A DNA stretch of 64,000 nt, taken from Litoreibacter roseus. Its GTDB lineage: Bacteria; Pseudomonadota; Alphaproteobacteria; Rhodobacterales; Rhodobacteraceae. The notes beneath the pieces are model-generated. The model had not been told where the DNA came from and made no database searches. It saw only the letters and a program-made list of their open reading frames with translations. Location: NCBI RefSeq assembly GCF_009811795.1, contig NZ_BLJE01000003.1:248001-312000 (forward strand). Direction: 5' to 3'. A program made the position numbers and the translations under genes. This document shows, one piece after another, positions 1 through 9,844 of this stretch; position 1 is the stretch's first letter, and each line of letters opens with the position of its first letter.

Positions 1-352
1 TGCGGCCCCGTGCCTTGAGCCAATCGCCAAGCTCCCCGGTGGCGCGCCAGTTCGAAGGCGTCGTCGGATCCCATTTCACGACCATGCCTGCCGCAACCGG
101 GTCGGCGGTCTCGTCATCTTCGGGCGTGATGCCGGTGTTGCCGATATGGGGGAAGGTGAAGGTGACCACCTGACCCGCGTAGGACGGGTCGGTCATGATT
201 TCTTGATAGCCGGTCATTGCGGTGTTGAAGCACAGTTCTGCGGTGGTCAGCCCCTCGGCGCCGAACCCGCGTCCGTAAAAGACGGTGCCATCTGCCAATA
301 CAAGGCATCCAGTTGGCTTGTCCGTTTGTGGCTTGTCCGAATGTGCGGCCAT
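1..352 (-). CDS. carA: Carbamoyl-phosphate synthase small chain, N-terminal part (cut by window edge)
   Basis: This is the N-terminal 117 codons of the glutaminase subunit of carbamoyl-phosphate synthase, which feeds glutamine-derived ammonia to CarB for pyrimidine and arginine synthesis in the cytoplasm. After a variable start (MAAHSDKPQTDKPTG) it reads CLVLADGTVFYGRGFGAEG, then FNTAMTGYQEIMTDPSYAGQ and TFPHIGNTGI, which are hallmark blocks of the CarA N-terminal domain. The start is the ATG read from base 352. The glutaminase domain lies outside the window. It diverges from yqeY, with about 170 bases between. Identification is from family recall of these motifs and is firm for the visible part. 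Confidence 0.93.
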   Translation of the reverse strand, partial: MAAHSDKPQTDKPTGCLVLADGTVFYGRGFGAEGLTTAELCFNTAMTGYQEIMTDPSYAGQVVTFTFPHIGNTGITPEDDETADPVAAGMVVKWDPTTPSNWRATGELGDWLKARGR

Positions 353-524
353 TGTTCCATCACCCCAACTGCATTGAAACCTGCGCATGTTTATGGGGCT
401 GCACCGGTCCCGTCAACCGGGCGAGGCCTTGCGAAATGACCTTGCGACCACGGGCGGAATGTGCGGTTGTGACAGGGGCGGCGACACGCTATAGCGCCCG
501 TCTCAACAGCACCATGAGGCCCTG

Positions 525-986
525 ATGTCCAAAGATATGCGCGCGAAGATCAACGACGCCTTGAAAGAGGCAATGAAAGCCAAGGACAGCGCCCGGCTGG
601 GCACGCTCCGGCTGATCAACGCCGCAATCAAGGATCAGGACATCGCTCTGCGCGCCGATGGCAAGACCGTGGGCGATCCCGAGATTCTGGCGATACTGGG
701 CAAGATGGTGAAACAACGTCAGGAAAGCGCGCGCGCCTACGAAGAGGGTGGGCGGCTTGAGTTGGCCGAGCGGGAGCAGGATGAGATCAAGGTGATCTCT
801 GATTTTCTGCCCGCGCAGCTCTCAGAGGCTGAAACTGAGGCCGCCATTGATGCGGCCATTGCCGACACAGGCGCGACCTCAATTCGTGACATGGGCAAGG
901 TTATGGGCGAGTTGAAAGGCAAGTACACTGGCCAGCTGGATTTCGGATCCGTCGGACCGATCGTCAAGGACAAGCTGGCGTCCTAA
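525..986 (+). CDS. yqeY: GatB/YqeY domain protein
   Basis: This is a 153-residue stand-alone YqeY protein, related to the C-terminal tRNA-binding-like domain of GatB. The family is linked to tRNA-dependent amidation by homology, but its exact role is unsettled. It starts with a charged helix (MSKDMRAKINDALKEAMKAK), followed by the family segments RLGTLRLINAAIKDQDI and VISDFLPAQLSE, and ends in a helical tail with GKYTGQLDFGSVGPIVK. The length is typical. The ATG at 525 is preceded by a GAGG ribosome-binding site. It diverges from carA, a pairing I recall from other Rhodobacteraceae, and converges on the DUF2244 gene with a 4-base overlap. Confidence 0.93.
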   Translation: MSKDMRAKINDALKEAMKAKDSARLGTLRLINAAIKDQDIALRADGKTVGDPEILAILGKMVKQRQESARAYEEGGRLELAEREQDEIKVISDFLPAQLSEAETEAAIDAAIADTGATSIRDMGKVMGELKGKYTGQLDFGSVGPIVKDKLAS

Positions 987-1537
987 CCGCGCAGCCCCGG
1001 TGCCAGATTGCGCAACTGCGCTTCGACTTCATCCTTCAGCTCCGCGCGTTCCTCTGGTGACAGGAACGCCCCAAGCTCCACCTCTCGCGTGCCGCCACTG
1101 AGCGTCAGGTAGTTCTTCACCGGCGCTTCGTGTGAGGTGATGCCGACCCAGTAGGGGTTGGCCTCCCATTCCTGACGCCGCTTGTGCTTCGGCCCCATTT
1201 TGCTGACGCGGACGAGGGTCATATGATCGGGCCAGATCGAGAGCTCTTCGACCAGATGGCCATCGCGGTAGCTGCGCATCAGAAAGTACCAGAGCCCACC
1301 CACCGTCAGCACCAGAAAGGGCAGCAGCCCCCACAGCACCGTCGTGCCGATCAGCGGCAGCAGCGGAATCGCGATCAACACCGAGGTGATCGCCAGAAAG
1401 GTCACAAAGCCATGGCGCGACAAGGACCGATGGGGCCACAGAAGAACGCGCCAAATCGGTTGCGAGCCATCATGACGAGAAAGGGCCTCGGGATAATCCG
1501 AGGCCCCGTCTGAGGTTGTTATGTGCTGGACAGGCAT
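983..1537 (-). CDS. DUF2244 domain-containing membrane protein
   Basis: This is a 184-residue protein of the DUF2244 family (integral membrane proteins of unknown function). An N-terminal soluble stretch leads into the WRVLLWPHRSLS block. Two closely spaced hydrophobic segments follow (about residues 43-65 and 68-86), then a cytoplasmic-type domain with VEELSIWPDHMTLVR and GTREVELGAFLSPEER. It starts 3 bases after the ctaD stop on the same strand, so the two are very likely co-transcribed. That linkage suggests, but does not prove, a role around cytochrome oxidase assembly or the membrane. The length is normal for the family. Confidence 0.88.
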   Translation of the reverse strand: MPVQHITTSDGASDYPEALSRHDGSQPIWRVLLWPHRSLSRHGFVTFLAITSVLIAIPLLPLIGTTVLWGLLPFLVLTVGGLWYFLMRSYRDGHLVEELSIWPDHMTLVRVSKMGPKHKRRQEWEANPYWVGITSHEAPVKNYLTLSGGTREVELGAFLSPEERAELKDEVEAQLRNLAPGLRG

Positions 1538-1540
1538 TGC

Positions 1541-3211
1541 CTAGTGCGCGTGGCTCTTGTCCCAGTCTTCCTGCTTTGGAAGCTGCTCGAACGTGTGTTC
1601 GGGCGGTGGGGACGGCAGGGTCCATTCCAGCGTGTCAGCGTACTCGTTCCATGGGTTCGCCTGCGTCACACGCGCCCCACGGGTCAGGGTGTAGACCATG
1701 ACGCCGATGAAGAAGAGGAACGACGCGAAGCTCAGGAACGCGCCCCAGCTTGAGACGTAGTTCCAGTAAGCAAAGGCCTCCGGGTAGTCGATATAGCGAC
1801 GTGGCATGCCCTGACGACCCAGGAAGTGCTGTGGGAAGAAGGTGACGTTTGCACCGATGAACATCGTCCAGAAGTGCAGCTTACCGGCCCATTCAGGATA
1901 CATCCGACCCGACATCTTCGGCAGGTAGAAGTAAATCCCCGCAAAGATACAGAAGACCGCACCAAGGCTCATCACGTAGTGGAAGTGGGCCACAACATAG
2001 TAAGTGTCATGGTAGGCCCGGTCGATACCAGCCTGCGACAGAACGATGCCCGTCACGCCACCTACGGTGAAGAGGAACAGGAACCCGAACGCCCAGAGCA
2101 TCGGTGTCTTCATCTCGACGGAACCGCCCCACATGGTCGCGATCCATGAGAAGATCTTGATGCCTGTCGGCACCGCGATCACCATTGTCGCCATCATGAA
2201 GTAGGACTGCTGTGTCAGCGACATGCCCACCGTATACATGTGGTGCGCCCAGACTACGAAGCCCAGAGCCCCGATGGCCACCATCGCATAAACCATCGGC
2301 AGGTAGCCAAAGATCGGCTTGCGCGAGAAGGTTGCGATGATGTGGCTGATGATGCCGAAGCCCGGCACGATGATGATGTAGACCTCCGGGTGACCGAAGA
2401 ACCACAGCAAGTGCTGATAGAGGATCGGGTCACCGCCGCCTGCCGGATCAAAGAACGTCGTGCCGAAGTTCCGGTCTGTCAGAAGCATGGTGATCGCACC
2501 GGCCAGAACAGGCAGCGCCAGAAGGATCAGCCAGGACGTGACGAAGATCGACCAGGCAAAGAGCGGCACCTTGTGCAGCGTCATGCCGGGGGTTCGCATG
2601 TTCAGGAAGGTCGTGATCATGTTGATCGCGCCCAGAATGGAAGATGCACCGGACATGTGGACCGCGAAAATCGCGAAATCCATGGACATACCGGCTTCCG
2701 TGGTCGACAGCGGTGCATACAACACCCAGCCCACGCCAGAGCCGAGCTGGTCGTTGCCACCCGGTGTCAAAAGCGACGCGACAGCCAGCGAACAGCCCGC
2801 AACATACATCCAGTAGCTGAGGTTGTTCATCCGCGGGAACGCCATATCCGGCGCGCCGATTTGCAGGGGCATGAAATAGTTGCCGAACCCGCCAAACAGC
2901 GCCGGGATTACCACAAAGAACATCATCAGGATGCCGTGACCCGTGATCAAAACGTTCCAGAGGTGACCGTTTGGCGTACAGTTTGCGGTCTCTGTGGCGA
3001 ACATACGCGCGCCTTCAAGACACATGTACTGAACGCCCGGCTCCATCAATTCCATCCGCATGTAGACGGTGAAGGCAACAGAAATGAAGCCCATCACGCC
3101 TGCGGTGAAGAGGTACAAAATACCGATATCTTTATGGTTCGTAGACATGAACCAGCGGACAAAGAAGCTCCGCTCGTCGTGGTCATGTCCCTGAATGGCT
3201 GCGTCGGCCAT
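1541..3211 (-). CDS. ctaD: Cytochrome c oxidase subunit I (aa3 type)
   Basis: This is the catalytic heme-copper subunit of aa3 oxidase. It reduces O2 to water and pumps protons in the inner membrane. The 556-residue protein shows the subunit I signature throughout: [12 protein letters not shown] near the N-terminus, the heme a ligand region [11 protein letters not shown], the Cu-B/cross-linked Tyr motif [18 protein letters not shown], the paired histidines in WAHHMYTVG, and the double-ligand motif HFHYVMSLG. Twelve membrane spans are expected. An upstream in-frame extension exists, but the ATG at 3211 has a GGGAG site just ahead and gives the family's normal N-terminus. DUF2244 follows 3 bases downstream. 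Subunits II and III are not in the window. Confidence 0.97.
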   Translation of the reverse strand: MADAAIQGHDHDERSFFVRWFMSTNHKDIGILYLFTAGVMGFISVAFTVYMRMELMEPGVQYMCLEGARMFATETANCTPNGHLWNVLITGHGILMMFFVVIPALFGGFGNYFMPLQIGAPDMAFPRMNNLSYWMYVAGCSLAVASLLTPGGNDQLGSGVGWVLYAPLSTTEAGMSMDFAIFAVHMSGASSILGAINMITTFLNMRTPGMTLHKVPLFAWSIFVTSWLILLALPVLAGAITMLLTDRNFGTTFFDPAGGGDPILYQHLLWFFGHPEVYIIIVPGFGIISHIIATFSRKPIFGYLPMVYAMVAIGALGFVVWAHHMYTVGMSLTQQSYFMMATMVIAVPTGIKIFSWIATMWGGSVEMKTPMLWAFGFLFLFTVGGVTGIVLSQAGIDRAYHDTYYVVAHFHYVMSLGAVFCIFAGIYFYLPKMSGRMYPEWAGKLHFWTMFIGANVTFFPQHFLGRQGMPRRYIDYPEAFAYWNYVSSWGAFLSFASFLFFIGVMVYTLTRGARVTQANPWNEYADTLEWTLPSPPPEHTFEQLPKQEDWDKSHAH

Positions 3212-3459
3212 GGGTTTCTCCCGTTCCACTCGAATGACGCCGGGCAGACTCAGGACCCCCGACAATTGATCACGGTTTAGTGGGGTTGAGCCGAAGGGGC
3301 AATGTTGCAACCTGCCGCAGAGACAGAAAAATTGTCGCGCTTTGGGAGGGATTGACACGTCATCTTGGGCCCTCGGGCGGCATTTACCTTGATTTAGGCC
3401 CTTGGTGTCAGACTTGGGCGATCTTCTGCGGACCCGCCGCGTCTGGACACCGTTACGCC

Positions 3460-4512
3460 ATGTCGAGTTATTCGTTCTTCTCCTACGCGCCCACCGCGCT
3501 GACCTATGACAGTGGTCAGGACACCTATCAGCTGCGGCAGGACTACGATTTTCGCGAGCACCGCAACCGGCTCGAGATCGAGGATGATGACATCTATTTC
3601 GACGGTGACTTTGATGCCGACGAGGTGGGCGAAGACCAAAATCAGACCGCACAGGTGTTCAACGGGGCGGGTGATCTGGTGGCCTCTGGCAAGGTCTATG
3701 TCGAACATTACGGCGTGCTGCAGGCCCCTGACGGCAGTTGGCTCTACCTCGACCGGATCGAGATCGGCGGCGTGCGCGTGGGCTATCTGCCGACCACGCC
3801 GCTTGATCCGGATGTCAATTACAAGCTGGTGCGGCTTGGTAATGTGGATGATGGCCAGACCGACGGGGATGGCGACGATCAGGATTACAATTCCCAGGAT
3901 TCCCGGCTTGCCTACTCTCAGTATGAAAGCGTGCCCTGCTTTGGCCCCGGCACCTTGGTCCGCACGTTGGGCGGCTGGCGTTCGGTCGAGGCACTGCGCA
4001 TCGGGGATCGGGTCATGACGCTGGACAGCGGCCCCCGTGCCTTGCGGTGGGTGCACCATGTCACCCAGACCTTCAATCCCGGTCAGGACCATGGCCGCCC
4101 AGTCGTGATTCAGCCCGCTGCGTTCGGCGCAGGGGCACCCCGCCGCAACCTGATCCTGTCACCCCACCACCGGGTGCTGGTAGGTCCCGGCGCGGCGTTT
4201 CCCCATGCCTTCGCTCAGCAAAGGCTTGTCCCGGCCAAGGCGTTGCTGGATCAGTCCAAGGTACGGTTGATGCGCGGCGTCACATCGCTCACATGGACTC
4301 ATCTTCTGTGCGACGGCCATGAGATCATCAACGCCGAGGGCTGCTGGACCGAAACAATGTTTCTAGGTGATATGATGCGGGCAACCCTGTCGCCCGCCGC
4401 CCGCACGTCGCTGGACGCCGCACTGGGGGCCAGCAAGGCCCCCGCGCCGGCGCGGCCTTTTCTGTCGGTGCGGGACACGCGCGCCTCGCTGTCTCAGGCG
4501 AAGGCGGCGTGA
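3460..4512 (+). CDS. Hint (Hedgehog/intein-like) domain protein
   Basis: This is a 350-residue protein with a novel-looking N-terminal half (about residues 1-150, rich in D/Q/Y, including [13 protein letters not shown]) followed by a Hint domain. The Hint domain starts at [20 protein letters not shown] and continues through [20 protein letters not shown] and [12 protein letters not shown] to a tail with [18 protein letters not shown]. Hint domains of this bacterial type normally show autoprocessing folds, and many Rhodobacteraceae carry them in predicted secreted proteins. There is no N-terminal signal peptide, so type I secretion is possible but not shown. I chose the ATG at 3460 because the upstream extension (from 3280) looks like non-coding promoter sequence. 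It diverges from ctaD. Its function is unknown. Confidence 0.85.
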   Translation: MSSYSFFSYAPTALTYDSGQDTYQLRQDYDFREHRNRLEIEDDDIYFDGDFDADEVGEDQNQTAQVFNGAGDLVASGKVYVEHYGVLQAPDGSWLYLDRIEIGGVRVGYLPTTPLDPDVNYKLVRLGNVDDGQTDGDGDDQDYNSQDSRLAYSQYESVPCFGPGTLVRTLGGWRSVEALRIGDRVMTLDSGPRALRWVHHVTQTFNPGQDHGRPVVIQPAAFGAGAPRRNLILSPHHRVLVGPGAAFPHAFAQQRLVPAKALLDQSKVRLMRGVTSLTWTHLLCDGHEIINAEGCWTETMFLGDMMRATLSPAARTSLDAALGASKAPAPARPFLSVRDTRASLSQAKAA

Positions 4513-4524
4513 CCGGGCTGTGGG

Positions 4525-4962
4525 TTATTCTTCAACGGTGATGGTGATCACATCAGAGGTCACAGGCTCGATATGGGGCACATGGTTCAGATCCCCCATC
4601 ACAAGCTGCAATGTATGCTCGCCAGGCGGCAGCTCGAGCATGGTTTCTGTCTGACCACCGCCGAAATGGACATGATTGTCATCGGCGGGCAGGCCGTACT
4701 CGGTCTCACCCTCTTCGCCTTCACCTAACGGAGGACGGTTGATCAGAAGGTGATGATGCCCGGTGTTCTCCTTTTCCGTGCCCGCGGGGGCAACGCCCAT
4801 GCCGGACAGCCCGAAGATGACCTTGAACGGCGACGTGACCGTGGCGCCATCCTCAAGATTGACGAAATAGACCTCCGCATCAGCCGGCGCGGGGGTATCG
4901 CCCGCGATGGCAGAGATCGGCGCAAAACAGGCAAATGTCGCGGCAAACAGAAGTGATCGCAT
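4525..4962 (-). CDS. DUF4399 domain-containing periplasmic protein
   Basis: This is a 145-residue exported protein. It has a cleavable signal peptide (MRSLLFAATFACFAPISAIA, cleaved before GDTPA), then a single DUF4399 domain with the characteristic histidine-rich blocks TGHHHLLINRPP and NHVHFGGGQTETMLELPPGEH. It ends LVMGDLNHVPHIEPVTS. The family has a beta-sandwich look and no settled function. The conserved histidines suggest metal binding (inference). The ATG at 4962 has an AAGGAAG site just upstream. An in-frame extension to 5247 lacks coding character and would bury the signal peptide. It converges on the Hint gene with a 12-base gap. Confidence 0.9.
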   Translation of the reverse strand: MRSLLFAATFACFAPISAIAGDTPAPADAEVYFVNLEDGATVTSPFKVIFGLSGMGVAPAGTEKENTGHHHLLINRPPLGEGEEGETEYGLPADDNHVHFGGGQTETMLELPPGEHTLQLVMGDLNHVPHIEPVTSDVITITVEE

Positions 4963-5186
4963 GAGATATCTTCCTTTTTCTGATCCAACCGGGGGTCTGA
5001 ACCTCAGCCGCCCCACCGTAATCATAGCCGAGCGTCCGGGCAGGGAAAGGCAGGTTTCGCGGATCTTGCGCCCGAAACCGCCTGCAGCCACCGGCTCGGA
5101 TGAAGCGGAATAAAGCGAAGGCGCCCGAAATTGAACACAGTTTTCGTTCAATAGCGCCGAAAGACACCTTTTGTGGATCAGGGGCC

Positions 5187-7430
5187 ATGAACGTAACTGA
5201 ATCATCGTCCGCTGGCCCAAATCGAGGCTGGACTGTCCGTTTGGCACCCGTTGTCTTTACACTCACCATTTTCTTGAGCGCGTCGCTCCTGTTCTTCGTG
5301 CAGCCGCTTTTTGCAAAGATCGTCCTGCCTCATATCGGCGGAGCGGCGGGCGTCTGGACGACAGCGATGCTTTTCTTCCAGACTGTTCTCATCGCGGGCT
5401 ATGTCTACGCACACCTGTCGTCCCGCTATTTGCGTGTCATGGGTCAGATCGCGCTGCACCTGCTGCTTTGGGCCGCCGCACTGATTTTCCTGCCGCTGTC
5501 GATTCCCGAGGGCTGGCGCTATGATGGGAATGCCTCCACCTCGATGCAAACGCTGGGCTTGTTCGCCGTAGGCGTCGGTTTGCCCTTTGCCGTACTGTCC
5601 GCGAGCGCGCCGCTGATCCAGTCCTGGTATGCCAAAAGCGGCGGACCGAACGCCGATGACCCGTATTTTCTCTATGGTGCCAGCAATCTGGGCTCGCTGA
5701 TCGCGCTCCTGTCTTTTCCCCTTGTGGCGGAGCCGCTTCTGGGTGTGACGATAATCAGCGGCAGCTGGGCCATCGGTTTCGTCGTTCTGGGCGCGTGCCT
5801 GCTGGCAAGCGGCTGGTTCGCGCGGGGCCGGTCCACACCACTACCAACAGCAAAAAGCCAGACTGACCAAAGCGCGCGACCGACAGCGAAGCAATTAACC
5901 ACGAAACGGATCGCTGGCTGGCTACTGATGGCGTTCATCCCGTCATCTCTGATGCTGGGGGTCACCACGCAGATCAGCACCGATATTGGATCTGTTCCCT
6001 TAGTGTGGGCCATTCCCCTCTCGCTGTACCTGCTGACATTCGTTATCGCATTTTCGCACCGGACTTGGATCAACCGGAGCATTTTGAGTGCGCTCTTTGC
6101 CGCTGCTCTGCCGGTTCTGGCTTTCACTCTGATGGGCCATGGAAGCACATCCATCACGATCCCGCGGATCGGCTTGATGCTTTTGTGCTTCTTCATCGTT
6201 GCGATCAAATCACACCGGGACCTCTATGACGCGCGGCCAGACAGGCGCTATTTGACGATCTTCTACGTGATCATGTCGGTCGGCGGTGCGCTGGGCGGGT
6301 TGTTCAACTCCATCATCGCCCCGAACCTCTTCGCGGACATTCAGGAAACCAAGATCACGGTCGTTCTGGCGGCTTTGCTGCTGCTTCGCACGGGGCAACG
6401 TGTCGATATGCGTCAGACCGCCATTGGACTGCTCGCGGGCGTGGCGATATCCGCCGCGTTCGTGGCGCCCTATCTGGTGGCAGATGGCGGGATCGCGCAG
6501 AAAGGGCTGACGGTTCTGTTGCCGATTGTCCTTCTTGGTGCGCTCTGGATGCTGCGGGAGGCGGGCGTCGCAGCCTTTGTCGCACTCACCACCTTGCTTC
6601 TCTCCAGCGCGCTAAACCAGCGGGACAATATGGTGTTACAAGATCGCAGCTTCTTTGGCGTCCACCAAGTGTTTGAGGAAGACGGCCTGCGCAAATACTA
6701 TAACGGGACGACACTCCACGGGGCCCAAAGCCTTGCGGACGCAAGCAAACCGCCACGGCCCTTGTCCTACTACCATCCCAACGGACCCATGGCGCAGATC
6801 CTGACATCTGGTGTCGGGCGGCAGGCAACGGATATTGGTGTGGTCGGGCTTGGTGTCGGCTCACTGGCCTGTTATCGCCAGCCCGGTCAGAAGTGGCAGT
6901 TCTACGAGATTGACCGGATGGTCGATCAGATCGCGCGCAACACTGAGTTGTTCAATTTCCTCAGTGCCTGTACCCCCGATGCGCCGACTCATCTGGGGGA
7001 CGCCCGGATCGTCTTGCAGCACCAGAATGACGTCAAATACGATATATTGGTCATCGATGCCTACAGTTCCGATGCCGTGCCCATTCATCTGACGACGCTG
7101 GAGGCGCTGGACATCTATAAGGACAGGTTGAAGCCCAGTGGCATTCTCGTGTTCCACATCTCGAACAGATATTTCAACATTGAGGTCCCCCTTGCCCGCA
7201 GTGCGCCTCGGCTGGGGCTGGACGCCCGGATGCAAGGCTATCGGCCCAGTGCCGCGGTCTGGGAAGACGGCGACACCCCGTCGCGCGTGGTGATTATGTC
7301 TGAGGACAGCGCAAAGCTGGACACCCTCAAGGGCGCGGCAGATGGCAGGTCCAAATGGGTCCCACTGACAGATGACGGCGGACGGGTCTGGACGGATGAG
7401 TACGCCAACATCTTCGAAATTCTGCGCTAA
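5187..7430 (+). CDS. Fused MFS-type membrane domain / spermidine synthase-like protein
   Basis: This 747-residue protein joins two parts. Residues about 1-480 are hydrophobic, with roughly 12 or more spans, including [20 protein letters not shown], which is typical of the fused MFS/spermidine-synthase family. Residues about 530-747 form a Rossmann-type aminopropyltransferase-like domain with [39 protein letters not shown] and [10 protein letters not shown]. Whether it makes polyamines is unknown, because most such fusions are uncharacterised. I chose the ATG at 5187 over an in-frame ATG at 5100, since the membrane domain begins just after it. It converges with lipB, sharing 4 bases at the stops. 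Confidence 0.87.
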   Translation: MNVTESSSAGPNRGWTVRLAPVVFTLTIFLSASLLFFVQPLFAKIVLPHIGGAAGVWTTAMLFFQTVLIAGYVYAHLSSRYLRVMGQIALHLLLWAAALIFLPLSIPEGWRYDGNASTSMQTLGLFAVGVGLPFAVLSASAPLIQSWYAKSGGPNADDPYFLYGASNLGSLIALLSFPLVAEPLLGVTIISGSWAIGFVVLGACLLASGWFARGRSTPLPTAKSQTDQSARPTAKQLTTKRIAGWLLMAFIPSSLMLGVTTQISTDIGSVPLVWAIPLSLYLLTFVIAFSHRTWINRSILSALFAAALPVLAFTLMGHGSTSITIPRIGLMLLCFFIVAIKSHRDLYDARPDRRYLTIFYVIMSVGGALGGLFNSIIAPNLFADIQETKITVVLAALLLLRTGQRVDMRQTAIGLLAGVAISAAFVAPYLVADGGIAQKGLTVLLPIVLLGALWMLREAGVAAFVALTTLLLSSALNQRDNMVLQDRSFFGVHQVFEEDGLRKYYNGTTLHGAQSLADASKPPRPLSYYHPNGPMAQILTSGVGRQATDIGVVGLGVGSLACYRQPGQKWQFYEIDRMVDQIARNTELFNFLSACTPDAPTHLGDARIVLQHQNDVKYDILVIDAYSSDAVPIHLTTLEALDIYKDRLKPSGILVFHISNRYFNIEVPLARSAPRLGLDARMQGYRPSAAVWEDGDTPSRVVIMSEDSAKLDTLKGAADGRSKWVPLTDDGGRVWTDEYANIFEILR

Positions 7431-8077
7431 CCCCCGAAGGTTTGGGCAAAACTTCTCTTGAGCGCGACGTCCACGTCGTCCAGCGTGACCGGCAGGCCCA
7501 GATCAACCAGCGACGTGACGCCTTGATCCGAGATGCCACACGGCACGATCCCGTCGAAATGGCTCAGGTCCGGTTCCACGTTGATCGATAGCCCGTGGAA
7601 GCTGACCCATTTGCGCAGCCGTACGCCGATAGCCGCGATCTTGTCCTCGCGCGGCGTTCCATCGGGCAGGGGGGGCTTTTCGGGCCGGGCCACCCAGACA
7701 CCCACGCGCCCCTCCCGGATCATGCCATCTACGTTGAACTCCGCCAGCGCCGCGATCACCCACGCCTCAAGATGCTGCACGTATTTCCGCACATCCTTGC
7801 CGCGCGTGTTCAGATCAAGCATCGCATAAGCCACCCGCTGCCCTGGTCCGTGGTAGGTATATTGCCCACCACGCCGTGTCTCGAACACGGGGAACCGGTC
7901 GGGCTGGACCAAGTCCTCGGACTTGGCCGACGTGCCCGCCGTATAAAGCGGGGGATGCTCCAGCAGCCAGATCGCCTCATCCGCCCGGCCGTCACGGATG
8001 GCGGCCACACGCGCCTCCATCTCGGCCACGGCGGTCTCATACTCGACCGGCGCCGCAGAGGTGATCCACTCTACCAT
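7427..8077 (-). CDS. lipB: Octanoyltransferase
   Basis: LipB transfers the octanoyl group from octanoyl-ACP to lipoyl domains such as those of 2-oxoacid dehydrogenases, the first step of de novo lipoate synthesis. All family signatures are present in the 216 residues: the substrate loop [13 protein letters not shown], the catalytic lysine region [17 protein letters not shown], and the acyl-accepting cysteine in [14 protein letters not shown]. Length and domain order are normal. It is transcribed towards the MFS/spermidine-synthase gene and ends in a 4-base overlap with it. lipA is not in the window. Confidence 0.97.
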   Translation of the reverse strand: MVEWITSAAPVEYETAVAEMEARVAAIRDGRADEAIWLLEHPPLYTAGTSAKSEDLVQPDRFPVFETRRGGQYTYHGPGQRVAYAMLDLNTRGKDVRKYVQHLEAWVIAALAEFNVDGMIREGRVGVWVARPEKPPLPDGTPREDKIAAIGVRLRKWVSFHGLSINVEPDLSHFDGIVPCGISDQGVTSLVDLGLPVTLDDVDVALKRSFAQTFGG

Positions 8078-8176
8078 TGATTAACTGTTCCGTGCGTCAT
8101 GGCGCGCGTTTTGCCACGACGCCGCGGGGCCTGCGAGGGAAAATGCACACCCCATCCGGAAAGCTGGTTTTTTCGC

Positions 8177-8205
8177 TTCACAAGGCGCGGGAACGTCGCT
8201 AGAAC
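8177..8205 (+). promoter_or_regulatory. Likely sigma-70 promoter of tRNA-Leu
   Basis: A -35-like TTCACA (8177-8182) is separated by exactly 17 bases from a -10-like TAGAAC (8200-8205). It lies 22 bases upstream of the mature tRNA-Leu 5' end. The spacing is ideal and the hexamers differ from consensus by one and two bases. This is a pattern call only. Confidence 0.45.
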
Positions 8206-8227
8206 GCCGCCACTTGAGCTATGGCAT

Positions 8228-8314
8228 GCGGTCGTGGCGGAATTGGTAGACGCGCAGCGTTGAGGTCGCTGTGAGGTAACACTCGTGGGGGTTCGAGTCC
8301 CCCCGACCGCACCA
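8228..8314 (+). tRNA. tRNA-Leu(GAG)
   Basis: This is a complete class II tRNA of 87 bases. The acceptor stem pairs GCGGTCG with CGACCGC, followed by an encoded ACCA end. The anticodon stem CAGCG/CGCTG closes the loop TTGAGGT, giving anticodon GAG at 8262-8264. A long variable arm (GTGAGGTAACACTCGT region) fits leucine. The T-arm reads GGGGGTTCGAGTCCCCC. It lies alone between lipB and the histidine phosphatase gene. Confidence 0.97.
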
Positions 8315-8390
8315 GATTGCTTCCCGCGAAGCAGCACAGGACACCGGCGGGCCATTTGGCAGCCTCGGTCCCCAAAAGGACCTCGCAGAA

Positions 8391-8927
8391 ATGACCATCT
8401 ATTTCATCCGGCACGGACAGTCAGAATTCAACGCAGTCTTCCAAGGCGGCGGGGACCCGATGATTTTCGACGCGCCCTTGACCCCTCTTGGGTTTGAGCA
8501 GGCAGCCGAGGCGAGAAAATCCATGGCTGACCTCAACATAAAGCGCGTCATCACCTCGCCGCTGACACGCGCGATCCAGACATCGAAAACGATCTTCGAC
8601 GGGATTGCGCCCATCGAGGTCCGGACGGGCCACCATGAACTTCTCAGTCACAGTTGTGATGTCGGGCGCACTCCGGCGGAACTACAGGCGGATTTTCCGG
8701 ATCTCACCTTTGATCACCTGCCCGCCGAATGGTGGCACGCGCCGAACGGATCGGGGCGTGAGGTGATCCGCGAACCGACGCCGGTCTTTCAGAACCGGAT
8801 CGCAAACTTCGTGTCCGATCTGACGACACTTGGTGACGAGGCGGTGGCCATTATCGGCCATGGCAACGCATTTCAGGAAATCATCGGGTTCATGCTGCAC
8901 AATTGTCAGGTGCATCAGTACCGCTAG
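8391..8927 (+). CDS. Histidine phosphatase (phosphoglycerate mutase-like) family protein
   Basis: This is a 178-residue member of the histidine phosphatase superfamily. The catalytic RHGQSEFN motif is at residues 7-14, followed by ITSPLTRAIQTSKTI (the conserved Arg of the phosphate pocket). The second catalytic histidine is in IIGHGNAFQEIIG near the C-terminus. The physiological substrate cannot be told from sequence. Possibilities include small phospho-sugars, phosphoproteins or nucleotides. It starts 76 bases after the tRNA-Leu gene and is followed about 100 bases later by a GST gene on the same strand. Confidence 0.9.
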   Translation: MTIYFIRHGQSEFNAVFQGGGDPMIFDAPLTPLGFEQAAEARKSMADLNIKRVITSPLTRAIQTSKTIFDGIAPIEVRTGHHELLSHSCDVGRTPAELQADFPDLTFDHLPAEWWHAPNGSGREVIREPTPVFQNRIANFVSDLTTLGDEAVAIIGHGNAFQEIIGFMLHNCQVHQYR

Positions 8928-9025
8928 CGCCGCTCGGACCAGCGGCTCCAATGCAGCCGACCAAACTGGACCGCTCCTGCGATCTCCCGTAAGACCGGGG
9001 CGGCAGGTATTTGAAGGGGAACGCG

Positions 9026-9649
9026 ATGACTTTGACGCTCTTTTATCGCCCGGGCACATGTTCACTTGCGCCGCATATCCTCTTGACCCTTGTCGACCTG
9101 CCGCACGAGGCGACGCATCCGCCCCGGGGCGATGCGTTCAAGGCGATCAATCCAGCGGGCGCGGTTCCAGCGATGCGGCTGGAGGACGGCTATATCCTCA
9201 CCCAATGCGGCGCCATTCTGCAATATATCTGCCAGCGCGCAGAGCGGACCGACCTTCTTGGCGGTGATGATCTGCGGGCGCAGGCAGAGGTGGCCCAATG
9301 GTGCAGCTTCTTCACGGGCGATTTTCACCCGGCATTCTACCCTGTGTTCGTGCCCCAGCGTTATATGTCGGATCACAGTGAGGCCGTGCTGGACGGAACC
9401 AAAGCCGCAGGTCTTCGCCTTGTGCGCGCCGGGCTGGATCAGCTTGAAACCCGGCTGATCGGGCAGGACCATCTGGTGAGCGCCTCCCGGACCATCGCGG
9501 ACTACTACGCCATCCCAATGCTGCGCTGGGTGGGGTTGGTGGTCGAAACGAAGCTGGCAGAGTGGCCAGCAGTCGAGAGCTTCTATCAAAAGATTTGCAC
9601 CGAGGCGTCGGTCGTTCAGACGATGGAAATCCACAAGATCACGCCGTAA
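9026..9649 (+). CDS. Glutathione S-transferase family protein
   Basis: This is a 207-residue cytosolic GST. The N-terminal thioredoxin-like domain begins MTLTLFYRPGTCSLAPHILL, with a Cys at the position used by beta-class GSTs, and contains INPAGAVPAM (the cis-proline that holds glutathione) and LTQCGAILQYI. The C-terminal helical domain (about residues 85-207) includes the conserved SRTIADYYAIPML capping-box-like segment. The ATG at 9026 is preceded by AAGGGG at good distance, so the five-codon longer start at 9011 is less likely. The substrate is unknown. Confidence 0.88.
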   Translation: MTLTLFYRPGTCSLAPHILLTLVDLPHEATHPPRGDAFKAINPAGAVPAMRLEDGYILTQCGAILQYICQRAERTDLLGGDDLRAQAEVAQWCSFFTGDFHPAFYPVFVPQRYMSDHSEAVLDGTKAAGLRLVRAGLDQLETRLIGQDHLVSASRTIADYYAIPMLRWVGLVVETKLAEWPAVESFYQKICTEASVVQTMEIHKITP

Positions 9650-9844
9650 GCTGTTTTCGGACTGAGCCTAAAACTCATATATTAAATATTCAAATCAGCA
9701 TCTTATATATGTCTCAGGCTAGAAAGATGTACGTACCTCAAAAATCATTGGACAGACTCACAGGCCCCGGCCTACCGTGAGATTGCGAGACCTGCGAATC
9801 GGGATGTCACCTGATCAAGACGGGTTCACCTTGGGAGGAAGACA
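9650..9844 (+). promoter_or_regulatory. AT-rich leader and promoter region of the sugar/polyol operon
   Basis: This 195-base gap between the GST gene and the binding-protein gene holds no convincing ORF. Bases 9671-9711 are strikingly AT-rich for this genome, with inverted CATATAT/ATATATG arms, and are the natural place for the promoter of the long operon. An AGGCC-cc-GGCCT inverted repeat lies near 9763-9774. A GGGAGG ribosome-binding site directly precedes the ATG at 9845. The LacI-type operator expected for the operon's own regulator was not clearly identified. Confidence 0.4.

Noticed and set aside
2240-3280. 346-codon frame on the plus strand
   Set aside because: It is antisense to ctaD, whose motifs are unmistakable, and its product is low-complexity, rich in Arg/His/Asp, as expected for a shadow.
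3280-3459. N-terminal extension of the Hint protein
   Set aside because: It crosses the promoter region shared with ctaD, and has no recognisable coding pattern.
9763-9774. AGGCC-cc-GGCCT as the LacI operator
   Set aside because: It is a very short GC palindrome without the usual LacI-family central CG layout. It could be chance, so the operator is left unassigned.
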